A stretch of DNA of 37,593 nt from CAZYMF01 sp964648215 (GTDB taxonomy: Bacteria; Desulfobacterota; Binatia; HRBIN30; JACQVA1): the NCBI GenBank assembly GCA_964648215.1, contig CAZYMF010000026.1, positions 1 through 37,593 on the forward strand, given 5' to 3'. The position numbers and the translations under genes were made by a program. Below are positions 8,249 to 18,477 of the stretch, in pieces (the first letter of the stretch is position 1; each line of letters opens with the position of its first letter). Under the pieces are notes generated by a model. It saw only the letters and a list, made by a program, of their open reading frames with translations, did no database searches and was not told where the DNA came from.

Positions 8249-10062
8249 GGCCGGGCCTCGTGCTCGCGTTGGTGCTGCTGGGCATGGCCGTGCTCGTCCT
8301 CGTGCTCGTGACTCGCGGCGGATTTGTTGGATGGGGCCTCGGTCACCGGGATCAGGGACATGCCGCAGATCGGGCACTTTCCCGGCCCCTTCTCGTGCAC
8401 GAAGGAGTGCTCGGGCATCGGGCATGTCCAGTACTTGATGCGCGGCTTCTCGACCGTCCCTTCGCGGCGGTGCACCGGCACCAGGGGCATGCCGCAGATC
8501 GGGCACTTACCCGGCTTGTCGTAGAGGATCGCCGAGTGCTCGGGCATGGGGCAGACGTAGTACAGCCGCCCCTGTCCCGTTGGCTCCGTCTCGCCGTGCG
8601 CGGCCTCCGCCTGCTTCGTGGCGTCCTCGATCGGTGTGGCGCCACCCACTTTGCCGGGCTCGAGGAACTTGAGGGCGGCCTCGCGGAGCCGACTCTCGGA
8701 ATCGAGCAGGAACTGTCCCGAGACCACCACCGTCTCGCCCGGCCACAAGCCGGAGAGCACCTGCAGGTAGTTGTTCTCCGAACGCGCACCGATCTTGACC
8801 TGGCGCGGCTCGAAGTGCCCCGGCTTGGTCATGACGAAGGCGACCGAACGCAGGCCGGTATTGATCACGGCGACGTCGGGCACCAGCGTCGTCACCTTGG
8901 CCAGCTCGCTGGTCAAGGTGACGGTGGCGTACATGCCCGGCTTCAGCTCGTAGCCCGGGTTGTGGAACTCGACGCGCAGATCGACCTCCCGGGTCTTGGC
9001 TTCGAGGTACGGGTAAACGTAGGTGACGCGGCCGCGGAAAGTCCGACCCGGGAGGTAGCTGAGGGTCATGAACGCCTCCTGGCCGAGGCGGACGTAGGGG
9101 AGGTCGTACTCGTAGACCTTGGCCATCACCCAGACGGTCGACAGATCGGCGAGGCGAAACACGTCCATCCCGGCCATGATCTTCTGGCCCTCGACGACGT
9201 TCTTCTTGGTGACGATGCCGGTGAACGGCGCGCGGATGGTGAGCGTCTTGCGCACCTTGCGGGTGCGCTCGAGCTCGGCGATCTGCTGCGGCGAGATGTC
9301 GAAGTACTCCAGGCGCGTGCGCGCATCGTTCACCAGGGCTTGGGAATCCAACCGCGAGTGAGGGATCTGCGGCACGTCTTTCTCCTGCAGGTTGCGCAGG
9401 GCGGCGAGATACTCCTCCTGCGCCGAGAACAGCGCCGGGGAGTAGAGCTCGAACAACGGCTGCCCTTGATGCACCTGGGCGCCGGTCTCGCTGACGTAGA
9501 GCTTCTCGATCCAGCCGTCGACCTTGGTGGTCACCATCGCCAGCGAGCTCTCGTCGTAATCGACGAAACCGACGGTGCGCACGGTCTTGGTCAGGGGCCC
9601 GCGGATCACCTTGTCGACGCGCACACCCATGTCCTGCTCGATGACCGGGTCGATGGAGATGGTGCCGGCGGCGGCATCGCCCTCGTAGACCGGCACCATC
9701 TCCATGCCCATCGAGTCCTTGCCGGGCTTGTCGGAGGTCTCGCCCGGGTTCATCGACGACTTCCAGTAGGCGATCTTGCGATCCGTGGACTTCTCGCCCG
9801 GCTTCCCTTCCTTGGTCGCGCCGGTGGCCAACCCGAGGGCGGCGGCGCGATCGGCGGAAACCGGCTGCAGCTTCATCCCGCATTTCGGACAGTTTCCGGG
9901 ATGATCCTGGATGACTTCGGGATGCATGCCGCAGGAGTACCAGGTGGTGGGTGCCTGCGCGGCGGCATCGGTGCCAGCCACGGCGGGCGCGTGCAGCCAC
10001 ACGCCGCCGATGCCGAGGGCGACGAGAGCGAGAACGATTGCCAACAGTTGACGCGGCTTCAT
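8245..10062 (-). CDS. cusB: CusB-like periplasmic adaptor with multiple heavy-metal-binding modules
   Basis: A 605-residue membrane-fusion protein, long compared with E. coli CusB (about 407). After a signal or anchor segment (residues 6-30) comes a heavy-metal-binding module at 41-68 (C44, H47, C58, C61). A degenerate second module follows at 98-126, Met-rich but without Cys. The adaptor core with barrel-sandwich halves and an alpha hairpin spans about 135-465. Two further Cys/His modules lie at 500-530 (C504, H509, C520, C523) and 543-573 (C547, H552, C563, C566). A His-rich tail occupies 585-601. The core links the pump to the outer-membrane channel; the extra modules may scavenge Cu(I)/Ag(I) in the periplasm. 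The ATG at 10062 has AAGGAG upstream and overlaps the cusC stop as ATGA. Confidence 0.93.
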   Translation of the reverse strand: MKPRQLLAIVLALVALGIGGVWLHAPAVAGTDAAAQAPTTWYSCGMHPEVIQDHPGNCPKCGMKLQPVSADRAAALGLATGATKEGKPGEKSTDRKIAYWKSSMNPGETSDKPGKDSMGMEMVPVYEGDAAAGTISIDPVIEQDMGVRVDKVIRGPLTKTVRTVGFVDYDESSLAMVTTKVDGWIEKLYVSETGAQVHQGQPLFELYSPALFSAQEEYLAALRNLQEKDVPQIPHSRLDSQALVNDARTRLEYFDISPQQIAELERTRKVRKTLTIRAPFTGIVTKKNVVEGQKIMAGMDVFRLADLSTVWVMAKVYEYDLPYVRLGQEAFMTLSYLPGRTFRGRVTYVYPYLEAKTREVDLRVEFHNPGYELKPGMYATVTLTSELAKVTTLVPDVAVINTGLRSVAFVMTKPGHFEPRQVKIGARSENNYLQVLSGLWPGETVVVSGQFLLDSESRLREAALKFLEPGKVGGATPIEDATKQAEAAHGETEPTGQGRLYYVCPMPEHSAILYDKPGKCPICGMPLVPVHRREGTVEKPRIKYWTCPMPEHSFVHEKGPGKCPICGMSLIPVTEAPSNKSAASHEHEDEHGHAQQHQREHEARP

Positions 10063-11540
10063 TGCACCGGGCTCCTTTCCTGCGTGAGATGGGCCACGGG
10101 AACGATCTCGTTGCCGGCCGCGGCCTGGCGCGTCTCCGGAACGCGCGGCACGCGCACGCCGATCTCCTGCTGCAGATCGGCGAAGCGCTGCTCCAGCTCG
10201 GCGAGCGCGCGGTGGTAGCCGAGCGAGAACTCGAGCCACTTGCGCCAGTTGTCGATCAACGCGGTGAACTCGACGGTTCCCGCCTGATAGGCCGAGGTCG
10301 ACACCTCCACCGCCTGCCAGGAGCGCGGCACGATGAGATCGCGGAATACCAGCGCTTGCCGGTACTGGGTGTCGATCTTCACCAGCGTGTCCTGGAGCTG
10401 GAAGAACAGGAGGTTGCGCAGCTCGTCGTACTCCTCGACCGAAGCCAGGGCCTGCGCGTTGCCCTCCAGCACCCGCGCCCGCAGGCGCTGCCACCAGATC
10501 GGCAGATTGAGTCCGAGGCCGAAGCTCCAGTTGTCGTCGCCGGTGCGTACCGGGCTGATGCCGGAGCCGGAGATGAACGTGTAGGAAAAACCGAGCGAGA
10601 GGTCGGGAAAGTAGTTCAGCCGCGCCAGCTTGATGGTCTCGAGATCGCGCTTGACCTGGGCCTGCAAGCGCGCCAGGCGGGGATTCGCGGCGACGGCCTG
10701 CTTCATCGCTTGCGGCAGCTTCCACTCCACGTGGGACAGCTCGAATGGGCGGGGCGGCGGCAGGTCGGCGTCTACCCGCCGATTCATGAGCGTGTTGAGC
10801 AGGGCACGCGCGGTGGCGCGTTGCTGGCTCAACGTGATCAGCTCGTTCTGCAAGCCGTAGAGCTCGACCTCGGCGCGCAGGACGTCCTGCTGCGTGGCAG
10901 CGCCGCTCTTGTACCGCGCTGCGGCGACGTCGCGGATCTGGCGCAAGAGGCCCTCGCTCTGTCGGGTGATCTGGATGGAGACGTCGGCGAGGTAGTAACC
11001 GTAGTACGCCTTCTCCACCTGGGCGGCGGTCGCCATACGCTGATCGGCTACGTTGCACAGAGCCATGCGCACGGTGTCCTCGGCGATGCGACCGCGCGCG
11101 TCGAGCTTGCCCGGAAAGGGAATCTTCTGCGACACGCCGACGACGCCGTCCATCATGCCGGCCGCGGTCTGGGTCATGTCGCCGAGGGGCGGAACCAGGT
11201 TGATCATCGGATCATCGAGCGAGGTGACCTGCGGCACCTGGTATCCCAGCGCCTGCGCCTGGCGGACGGCGCGCGCGATCGCCGGGCTGTCGCGCAGCGC
11301 GATGCGGATGTAGTCGTCCAGCCCGGCGTCTGCGGGCAACGGCACGTCACCGGCAAGGGGCGGCCCCGACTTGGCCGCCTCGGAAGCGACGCGAACGACG
11401 GCATCGTCGTTGTCGACCGCGGGGGTCAGGTTGATTGCCTCGGCAGCCACCTGCTGCTGCAGGGCATGGTTCACGGCACCGCAACCGGCAGAGGCCAGAA
11501 GCCCTGCCAGCAGTGGCACCATATAGAAAGATGGTTGCAC
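10059..11540 (-). CDS. cusC: CusC-like TolC-family outer-membrane channel
   Basis: A 493-residue outer-membrane efflux protein with two TolC-family repeats, rich in long amphipathic helices (for example the regions following QVEKAYYGYYLADV and LNLPIWWQRLRAR). It forms the outer-membrane exit of the efflux system. The N-terminus has a hydrophobic segment ending in LLASAGCG, probably a lipobox although Ser at -3 is not ideal; CusC of E. coli is a lipoprotein. The frame opens at 11594, but I prefer the GTG at 11540, which has GGAGG five bases upstream. An internal ATG at 11522 is also possible. It is the first pump gene of the operon and overlaps the adaptor gene by four bases. Confidence 0.9.
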   Translation of the reverse strand: MQPSFYMVPLLAGLLASAGCGAVNHALQQQVAAEAINLTPAVDNDDAVVRVASEAAKSGPPLAGDVPLPADAGLDDYIRIALRDSPAIARAVRQAQALGYQVPQVTSLDDPMINLVPPLGDMTQTAAGMMDGVVGVSQKIPFPGKLDARGRIAEDTVRMALCNVADQRMATAAQVEKAYYGYYLADVSIQITRQSEGLLRQIRDVAAARYKSGAATQQDVLRAEVELYGLQNELITLSQQRATARALLNTLMNRRVDADLPPPRPFELSHVEWKLPQAMKQAVAANPRLARLQAQVKRDLETIKLARLNYFPDLSLGFSYTFISGSGISPVRTGDDNWSFGLGLNLPIWWQRLRARVLEGNAQALASVEEYDELRNLLFFQLQDTLVKIDTQYRQALVFRDLIVPRSWQAVEVSTSAYQAGTVEFTALIDNWRKWLEFSLGYHRALAELEQRFADLQQEIGVRVPRVPETRQAAAGNEIVPVAHLTQERSPVQ

Positions 11541-11654
11541 GGTTCCCTCCAAGCTCATCACCTCGGCGACGGGGCGGGATGCCACGACGGGCATCTCGAC
11601 GCGCCGGGTCAGGTTCCAGGCGCCGGGCGCAAGTCGCCCGACGAGCCTCGACGC

Positions 11655-11675
11655 GCGCGCCGTCAGCGGGCGCGC
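11655..11675 (-). other. Intergenic hairpin between the small Cys/Met gene and cusC
   Basis: A perfect 7-base inverted repeat, GCGCGCC / GGCGCGC, with a 7-base loop lies in the 160-base gap. A weaker stem, CGGGCG / CGCCCG, follows near 11622-11640. No T-run follows on the minus strand, so an RNA-processing or attenuating role is as likely as a terminator. Confidence 0.3.
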
Positions 11676-11700
11676 ATCACCTGCACGTGGGGAGGGAAGA

Positions 11701-12072
11701 TCAAATCAGAAGAGTCGCGTGACGAAGATACAGAGGGGGTCCTTCGGTGACGTCGAACGGCGTCACCGACAACGGCTGCTGCAACGGCCGCCAGCCGTCG
11801 GGAAGAAAGACCGGAGAGACCGGAATCACCGCCGGAGCCACGTCGGGCGCGACTGCCAGCGTCGCCCTGACCTCGCAGGGCCCGACGCTCTGGCAGCACG
11901 GGGGCATTGAGTGCTGCGACAGCGGAAGCTGCGCCGCGTGCGCCGCCATGGGACAGCCGGCGTGCTTCATTTGATTGACCGTGCAACGCATGGAGGCGTA
12001 CGGTAGCCAGCTCATCGCCAGAACAACGGCAATCAGCTGCGAGGCGTGGGCTCTCCAACGACGGCGGCTCAT
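11701..12072 (-). CDS. Small exported Cys/Met/His protein heading the efflux operon
   Basis: A 123-residue protein with a basic start and hydrophobic segment (residues 10-26) typical of a signal peptide or single membrane anchor. A segment rich in soft-metal ligands follows: Cys30, Cys40 (HAGCPM), Cys59-Cys60 (MPPCCQ) and Cys66, with Met28, 35, 42 and 56 and several His. The C-terminal half is Pro-rich and ligand-poor. I know no named family with certainty; small proteins of this kind often head bacterial copper/silver efflux operons, so a periplasmic metal-binding or sensing role is inferred. The frame also allows a GTG start at 12084. A candidate promoter lies just upstream, and no clear ribosome site is seen. 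Confidence 0.65.
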   Translation of the reverse strand: MSRRRWRAHASQLIAVVLAMSWLPYASMRCTVNQMKHAGCPMAAHAAQLPLSQHSMPPCCQSVGPCEVRATLAVAPDVAPAVIPVSPVFLPDGWRPLQQPLSVTPFDVTEGPPLYLRHATLLI

Positions 12073-12094
12073 TCTCAACACCACAACGGCAACG

Positions 12095-12123
12095 ATTTTG
12101 CCAACTCCACGGCCGGAAGTAAA
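12095..12123 (-). promoter_or_regulatory. Candidate promoter of the metal-efflux operon
   Basis: On the minus strand TTTACT (12118-12123) and CAAAAT (12095-12100) are 17 bases apart, each matching four of six consensus bases. The -10 overlaps a 5-base dyad (GGCAA / TTGCC, 12088-12102) that could be an operator. There is no CueR-type elongated spacer with a dyad within it. Confidence 0.35.
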
Positions 12124-12201
12124 CAGGATTGTTTCACCCGCTCACTCTCAGCCCCGCGCATCGCCACATCGAGCTTTTCGCAAGCTTGCGACGGCCTCGG
12201 C

Positions 12202-12957
12202 TCACGCGGTCGCGGGCCGCCGCGTGGCCCGGGCGCGGACCGAGCCGGTGCGGCCGTACTGCAGCTGCAGATATCGAATGATGTCTTCGGACTCGTACAT
12301 CTCCCGGCTGGTGTTCGGGTCGATCAGGTAGGGGACCTGCATCTTGCCGCCGCGCTCGACCAGCTCGGCCCGTTTGGGGCTGCCCTTGGGCAGGTTGCGA
12401 ATGAGGCAGGGCAGATCGAGCTCGCTGAGCACCTCGCGCACCTTGCGGCAGTAGGGCGATCCTTCCATGTTGTACAGCGTCAGCGCCTTGAAGCCGGGCC
12501 TCTGGGTCACCACCTGGCAGCGAGTGCCGCGGCCGAGCCGTGCGGCGCTGGCCAGTGCCGAGTCCAGATCGTCGAGTACCCCGGGAACCGGCAGCCGCCA
12601 GCCGGCCTGCCGCCCTTCACCATACGTCTGGTTCAGGTAATCCATGATCTCGTCCGACTCGTAGAGGCGGGTTCCGGTGTCGCCATCGATCAGGTAGGGG
12701 ACCTGCATCTTGCCGCCGACGGCGATCAGCTCCTCCCGGCGCGGGCTGCCGTGTGCCACCGGGTGGTGGAGATAGTCGAGATCGAGCTCGCTCAGCACCT
12801 CGCGCACTTTGCGGCAGTAGGGGCACCCTTCGTAGTCGTAGAGCTCGAGCAGCGGCGCCGGCTCCTGGCGCTCGGCCGCGGTGACGCGCGGGTAGATGCC
12901 TCGCCCCAGACGTACGACACTGGCCGCGAAGCTCGACAGATCGTTGATCACACTCAT
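12202..12957 (-). CDS. Tandem glutaredoxin / GST-N-like protein
   Basis: A 251-residue protein made of two copies of a thioredoxin-fold glutathione-binding domain, each followed by the VPYLID cis-Pro strand and a YES(D/E)-I-YL end. Copy one (about residues 36-113) has the redox motif CPYC at 45-48. Copy two (about 157-235) has SPYC at 167-170, keeping only the second Cys. Both contain YCRKVREVLSELDL, so they arose by internal duplication. The likely role is glutathione-dependent thiol chemistry, with copy two probably binding glutathione or acting monothiolically; the substrate is unknown. ATG at 12957 with AGGGGG upstream. It lies upstream of, and on the same strand as, the metal-efflux operon but appears to be a separate unit. 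Confidence 0.88.
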   Translation of the reverse strand: MSVINDLSSFAASVVRLGRGIYPRVTAAERQEPAPLLELYDYEGCPYCRKVREVLSELDLDYLHHPVAHGSPRREELIAVGGKMQVPYLIDGDTGTRLYESDEIMDYLNQTYGEGRQAGWRLPVPGVLDDLDSALASAARLGRGTRCQVVTQRPGFKALTLYNMEGSPYCRKVREVLSELDLPCLIRNLPKGSPKRAELVERGGKMQVPYLIDPNTSREMYESEDIIRYLQLQYGRTGSVRARATRRPATA

Positions 12958-13037
12958 GTACGGCCCCCTCTGGCGGGCAACCTACACCCTCCCGTCCGCT
13001 CTCGGAAGGGCCTGGCGAGCAACACCGCCTCGGCCTA

Positions 13038-13130
13038 CACAGGCTGGAAGCCTGTGCCACCAAAGGGCATGGCACCAAGGTCATCTCAAAATGCCCTCTT
13101 CGATCCGGTGGCACGGGCATCCTGCCTGTG
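13038..13130. repeat. Nested palindromic intergenic repeat (REP/BIME-like)
   Basis: Two 24-base arms at 13038-13061 and 13107-13130 are inverted copies of each other with three mismatches. Each arm is itself palindromic or nearly so: CACAGGCT-GGA-AGCCTGTG in the left arm and CACGGGC / GCCTGTG in the right. Inside, a further perfect inverted pair, AGGGCAT (13064-13070) and ATGCCCT (13091-13097), nests between them. The element lies between two divergent genes. Confidence 0.65.
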
Positions 13131-13185
13131 CGGCCCGCGTCCCGGCGTCTTGTGCAACCTCGCGACTTCGCGCATGCAGGACCTC

Positions 13186-15918
<2,733 letters not shown>

Positions 15919-15923
15919 GGCGA

Positions 15924-15954
15924 TCGCGGACCGGGCCGACCGCCTGGTCCGCGA
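15924..15954 (+). terminator. Terminator-like hairpin after the glucosidase gene
   Basis: A perfect 9-base stem, TCGCGGACC / GGTCCGCGA, with a 13-base loop starts six bases after the stop, followed by CTTGTTT. The gene on the other strand ends at 15991, so the hairpin sits between convergent genes and may serve both. Confidence 0.6.
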
Positions 15955-15990
15955 CTTGTTTCCAACCGCCGCCTCACCCAGCGGCGGGAA

Positions 15991-16566
15991 TCACTGGCAT
16001 GGCGCTTCGCAGACGAAGCCGCAGCAGTTGTGGACGCATGTCATTCCGTCCGGGCAGCCCGCCCCGCCTTCGCAGTGCGGGAGAGCGAAGCAAAACGCCG
16101 CCGTCGCGCAGAAGCAACCCTGCCCATCGGCTCGTTGCCATGACAGGCAGCTGTCCTGGCATGGGACGGTGTTGCCGCAAAAGTTCGCCGGGTCCGTGTC
16201 GCACGGCCCCTGGTCCTGAACGACGCACTGGCCGGCTTCGCACACGCCGTTCGTGCCGCACGCCTGACCGCAGGCGCCGCAGTTCGCCGGGTCGCTCTCG
16301 ACATTGGTGCAAGTCACGCCGCCGGCGGAGTCGACGCAGCAATCGCCGGCACCGTCCGGACACACCGCGTCCCCCTGATTGGCGACATGCGCCGCGACGG
16401 ACTGCGGTGCCACGGTGATGAGCTGCACGTTGTTCGGGTTGCCGGGCGGCACGTGGCAGAGCACCACCTTGTTTCCCGCGGCGGCTGCGGCCCGTCCGGC
16501 GCCGAGCGCCACTGCTACCCCGGCAAGCAGAAGGAAACGCCTCGTCCATTCCGATCGAACATTCAT
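15991..16566 (-). CDS. Cys-rich secreted protein
   Basis: A 191-residue exported protein with a signal peptide (residues 1-30: RRFLLLAGVAVALGAG). Residues 33-69 form a recurrent extracellular segment, VVLCHVPPGNPNNVQ...VAAHV, seen in many secreted bacterial proteins. The rest holds most of the 24 cysteines, including NCGACGQACG at 95-104, a motif common in extracellular proteins of Myxococcota and relatives. The cysteines are probably disulfide-bonded; no catalytic motif is visible and no function is assigned. ATG at 16566 with AAGGAGG nine bases upstream; the longer frame to 16653 lacks such a site. A TTGACA element with an adjacent palindrome lies about 175 bases upstream. Confidence 0.8.
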   Translation of the reverse strand: MNVRSEWTRRFLLLAGVAVALGAGRAAAAAGNKVVLCHVPPGNPNNVQLITVAPQSVAAHVANQGDAVCPDGAGDCCVDSAGGVTCTNVESDPANCGACGQACGTNGVCEAGQCVVQDQGPCDTDPANFCGNTVPCQDSCLSWQRADGQGCFCATAAFCFALPHCEGGAGCPDGMTCVHNCCGFVCEAPCQ

Positions 16567-16740
16567 GGCTACTCCCTCCTTGTACGCAAGAGAATCTCGG
16601 ACATTCGCGTGCCGCGGCGAGTCCATGAAGGACACAGGACGGGGCCCCGGCATCGTTCAGCACCGATGCCCTTGCCTGCGGCAAAGCCGTCCACGCCGTT
16701 GCACAAACACCATCCCGAGAATTCATCAGCCCTGGCGATG

Positions 16741-16766
16741 TGTCAAGTCACAACTTTCATTGTGAC
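16741..16766 (-). promoter_or_regulatory. -35 element with adjoining GTCACAA dyad
   Basis: A perfect 7-base dyad, GTCACAA-N6-TTGTGAC (16747-16766), directly abuts TTGACA read on the minus strand (16741-16746). This geometry suits an activator or repressor site next to the -35 of the Cys-rich protein gene. The matching -10 (AATTCT after 17 bases) is weak. Confidence 0.4.
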
Positions 16767-17043
16767 CTGTTGATAATATCATCGGCATCCCTACGGATGC
16801 TCCATCTGCGTCGAACTACATCGGACCCGAGACATGAGCAAAGATGACGAGCCGCCATGTAAAGTGACATTGCACGACATCGGGGAAGCGCCCAAGCACT
16901 CCCGTCAGCGCACGCACCATGGCAGAGGTCACGTCACTCTGTCACAGCTCAACGGGCCCGGGGCGTGTGAAGCGCCCAGGCCCCGCCAATCGTGCCGCCG
17001 GCGACTCTCGCCGGAACGCACCCGCCGTGCTAGGACGCCACTC
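16767..17043. other. Gene-less stretch with clustered GTCAC motifs
   Basis: This 277-base stretch forms, with 16567-16766, a 477-base gap between divergent genes. It is locally AT-rich (TTGATAATATC near 16770). It holds three GTCAC pentamers at 16928-16932, 16933-16937 and 16941-16945, and a GTGAC near 16864, echoing the dyad at 16747. A frame opening at 16834 and joining the hydrolase shows no protein-like character before 17044. Confidence 0.35.
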
Positions 17044-17895
17044 ATGCATCGCTGGCAAATTGGAGACGTCACCATCACCCGCGTGGTCGAGGTCGAGGGG
17101 CCGATGCCCGCCGCCTTCCTCTTCACGGAGGCGACACGGGACAGACTCGAAGCCCACGCGCACTGGCTGCGGCCGCACTTCCTCGACGGCGACAGCTTCC
17201 TGATCGGTTCGATTCACGCCTTCGTCATCGAGTCGAGCGGCCGCCGGATCGTGGTCGACACCTGCGTCGGCAACGACAAGCGGCGCGCCAACCCGCACTG
17301 GAACAACTTGCAGGGCCCCTTTCTGCGCGACCTCGCCGCGGCCGGGTTCCCGCGCGAGAGCATCGATACGGTGCTGTGCACGCACCTGCACGTCGACCAC
17401 GTCGGCTGGAACACGATGCTGGTCGACGGTCGCTGGCAACCCACCTTTCCCCGGGCACGCTACCTGTTCTCCCGCGCCGAGTGGGAGTACTGGCGGCAGA
17501 TCCCGGACAACCGCGACGGCGACGTGATCGGGGACTCGGTACGGCCGATTCTCGACGCCGGCCTCGCCGATCTGATCGAGCCGCACCACCGCATCACCGA
17601 CGAGGTCGGGCTCGAGCCCACCCCCGGGCACACGCCGGGGCACGCGAGCGTGCACATCGAGTCCGCCGGTGCCGAGGCCGTCATCACCGGCGACCTGATG
17701 CATCATCCCGTGCAGTGCGCCGAGCCCGACTGGCGAAACAATTTCGACGTCGATCCCGACGCCGCCCGGCGCACCCGGCGGCAGTTCCTGGCACGCTACT
17801 GCGATCGACCGGTGCTGATCTTCGGCACTCACTTCGCCACCCCGACGGCCGGTAGGATCGTCCGCGGCGGGGAGACCTGGCGCTTCGAAGTGTGA
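17044..17895 (+). CDS. MBL-fold metallo-hydrolase
   Basis: A 283-residue metallo-beta-lactamase-fold enzyme. All metal ligands are visible: HLHVDH (His114, His116, Asp118, His119), His200 in GHTPGHAS, Asp217 in ITGDLMHHP and His263 in FGTHFATP. This pattern predicts a dinuclear zinc or iron centre that hydrolyses esters, lactones or related bonds; the lactonase-like subgroup is likely, but the substrate is unknown. There is no signal peptide, so it is cytosolic. The ATG at 17044 begins the conserved fold (WQIGDVTITRVVEVEG); the open frame begins 210 bases earlier but lacks protein character. Confidence 0.87.
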   Translation: MHRWQIGDVTITRVVEVEGPMPAAFLFTEATRDRLEAHAHWLRPHFLDGDSFLIGSIHAFVIESSGRRIVVDTCVGNDKRRANPHWNNLQGPFLRDLAAAGFPRESIDTVLCTHLHVDHVGWNTMLVDGRWQPTFPRARYLFSRAEWEYWRQIPDNRDGDVIGDSVRPILDAGLADLIEPHHRITDEVGLEPTPGHTPGHASVHIESAGAEAVITGDLMHHPVQCAEPDWRNNFDVDPDAARRTRRQFLARYCDRPVLIFGTHFATPTAGRIVRGGETWRFEV

Positions 17896-18064
17896 GGGAT
17901 CGGCGGCGCCGGGAGCGGCTGCCGGCGGGGCTTGCCTGGGAGGCGGTCGCCGATTAGCCTCTGGCCTGAAACTTCGCAGCAGGAAGGACCTCTTCTCACG
18001 ATCAGGAGCGATACAACGGGCGCCCTGGTCGGCGACGGAGGACCCGGATCAGGGAGCGGTTCCT

Positions 18065-18463
18065 ATGGCACAGAAGAGCATCAAGTCGGAGCAAGAGTGG
18101 CGCGAGCAATTGACCCCCGAGCAGTTCGACGTCTGCCGCCGGAAGGGCACCGAGCGTGCCTTCAGCGGCAAATACTGGAACCATCACGAGGACGGTGTGT
18201 ACCGTTGCGCCGCGTGCGGCAGCGAGCTCTTCAGCTCCGAGACCAAGTTCGACTCGGGCACGGGATGGCCCAGCTTCTCGGGGCCGATAGCGGCCGGCAG
18301 CGTTCGCACCGAGCTCGACACCAGCCACGGAATGCGCCGCACCGAAGTGCTGTGCGCCGCCTGCGAGTCGCACCTCGGTCACGTGTTCGACGACGGGCCG
18401 GCCCCGACCGGCCTGCGCTACTGTCTCAACTCCGCGTCGCTCGATTTCAAACCGAAGAAGTGA
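18065..18463 (+). CDS. msrB: Peptide-methionine (R)-S-oxide reductase MsrB
   Basis: A complete 132-residue MsrB. It reduces the R form of methionine sulfoxide in proteins. Zinc-site pairs CAAC at 48-51 and CAAC at 97-100, the SGTGWPSF strand, HLGHVFDDGP and the catalytic Cys120 in RYCLNSASL are all present. Cys24 in FDVCRRKGTERAFSG is a possible resolving residue. It has a cytosolic start (MAQKSIKSEQEWR) with GGGAG upstream of the ATG. No msrA is nearby. It converges on the S1-domain gene, leaving only 14 bases between stop codons. Confidence 0.95.
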   Translation: MAQKSIKSEQEWREQLTPEQFDVCRRKGTERAFSGKYWNHHEDGVYRCAACGSELFSSETKFDSGTGWPSFSGPIAAGSVRTELDTSHGMRRTEVLCAACESHLGHVFDDGPAPTGLRYCLNSASLDFKPKK

Positions 18464-18477
18464 GTCGAGGGACCTCT

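Noticed and set aside
12046..13185. N-terminal extension of the glucosidase frame
   Set aside because: It runs antisense through the glutaredoxin-like gene and the palindromic repeat; the ATG at 13186 has a ribosome site and begins the family-like sequence.
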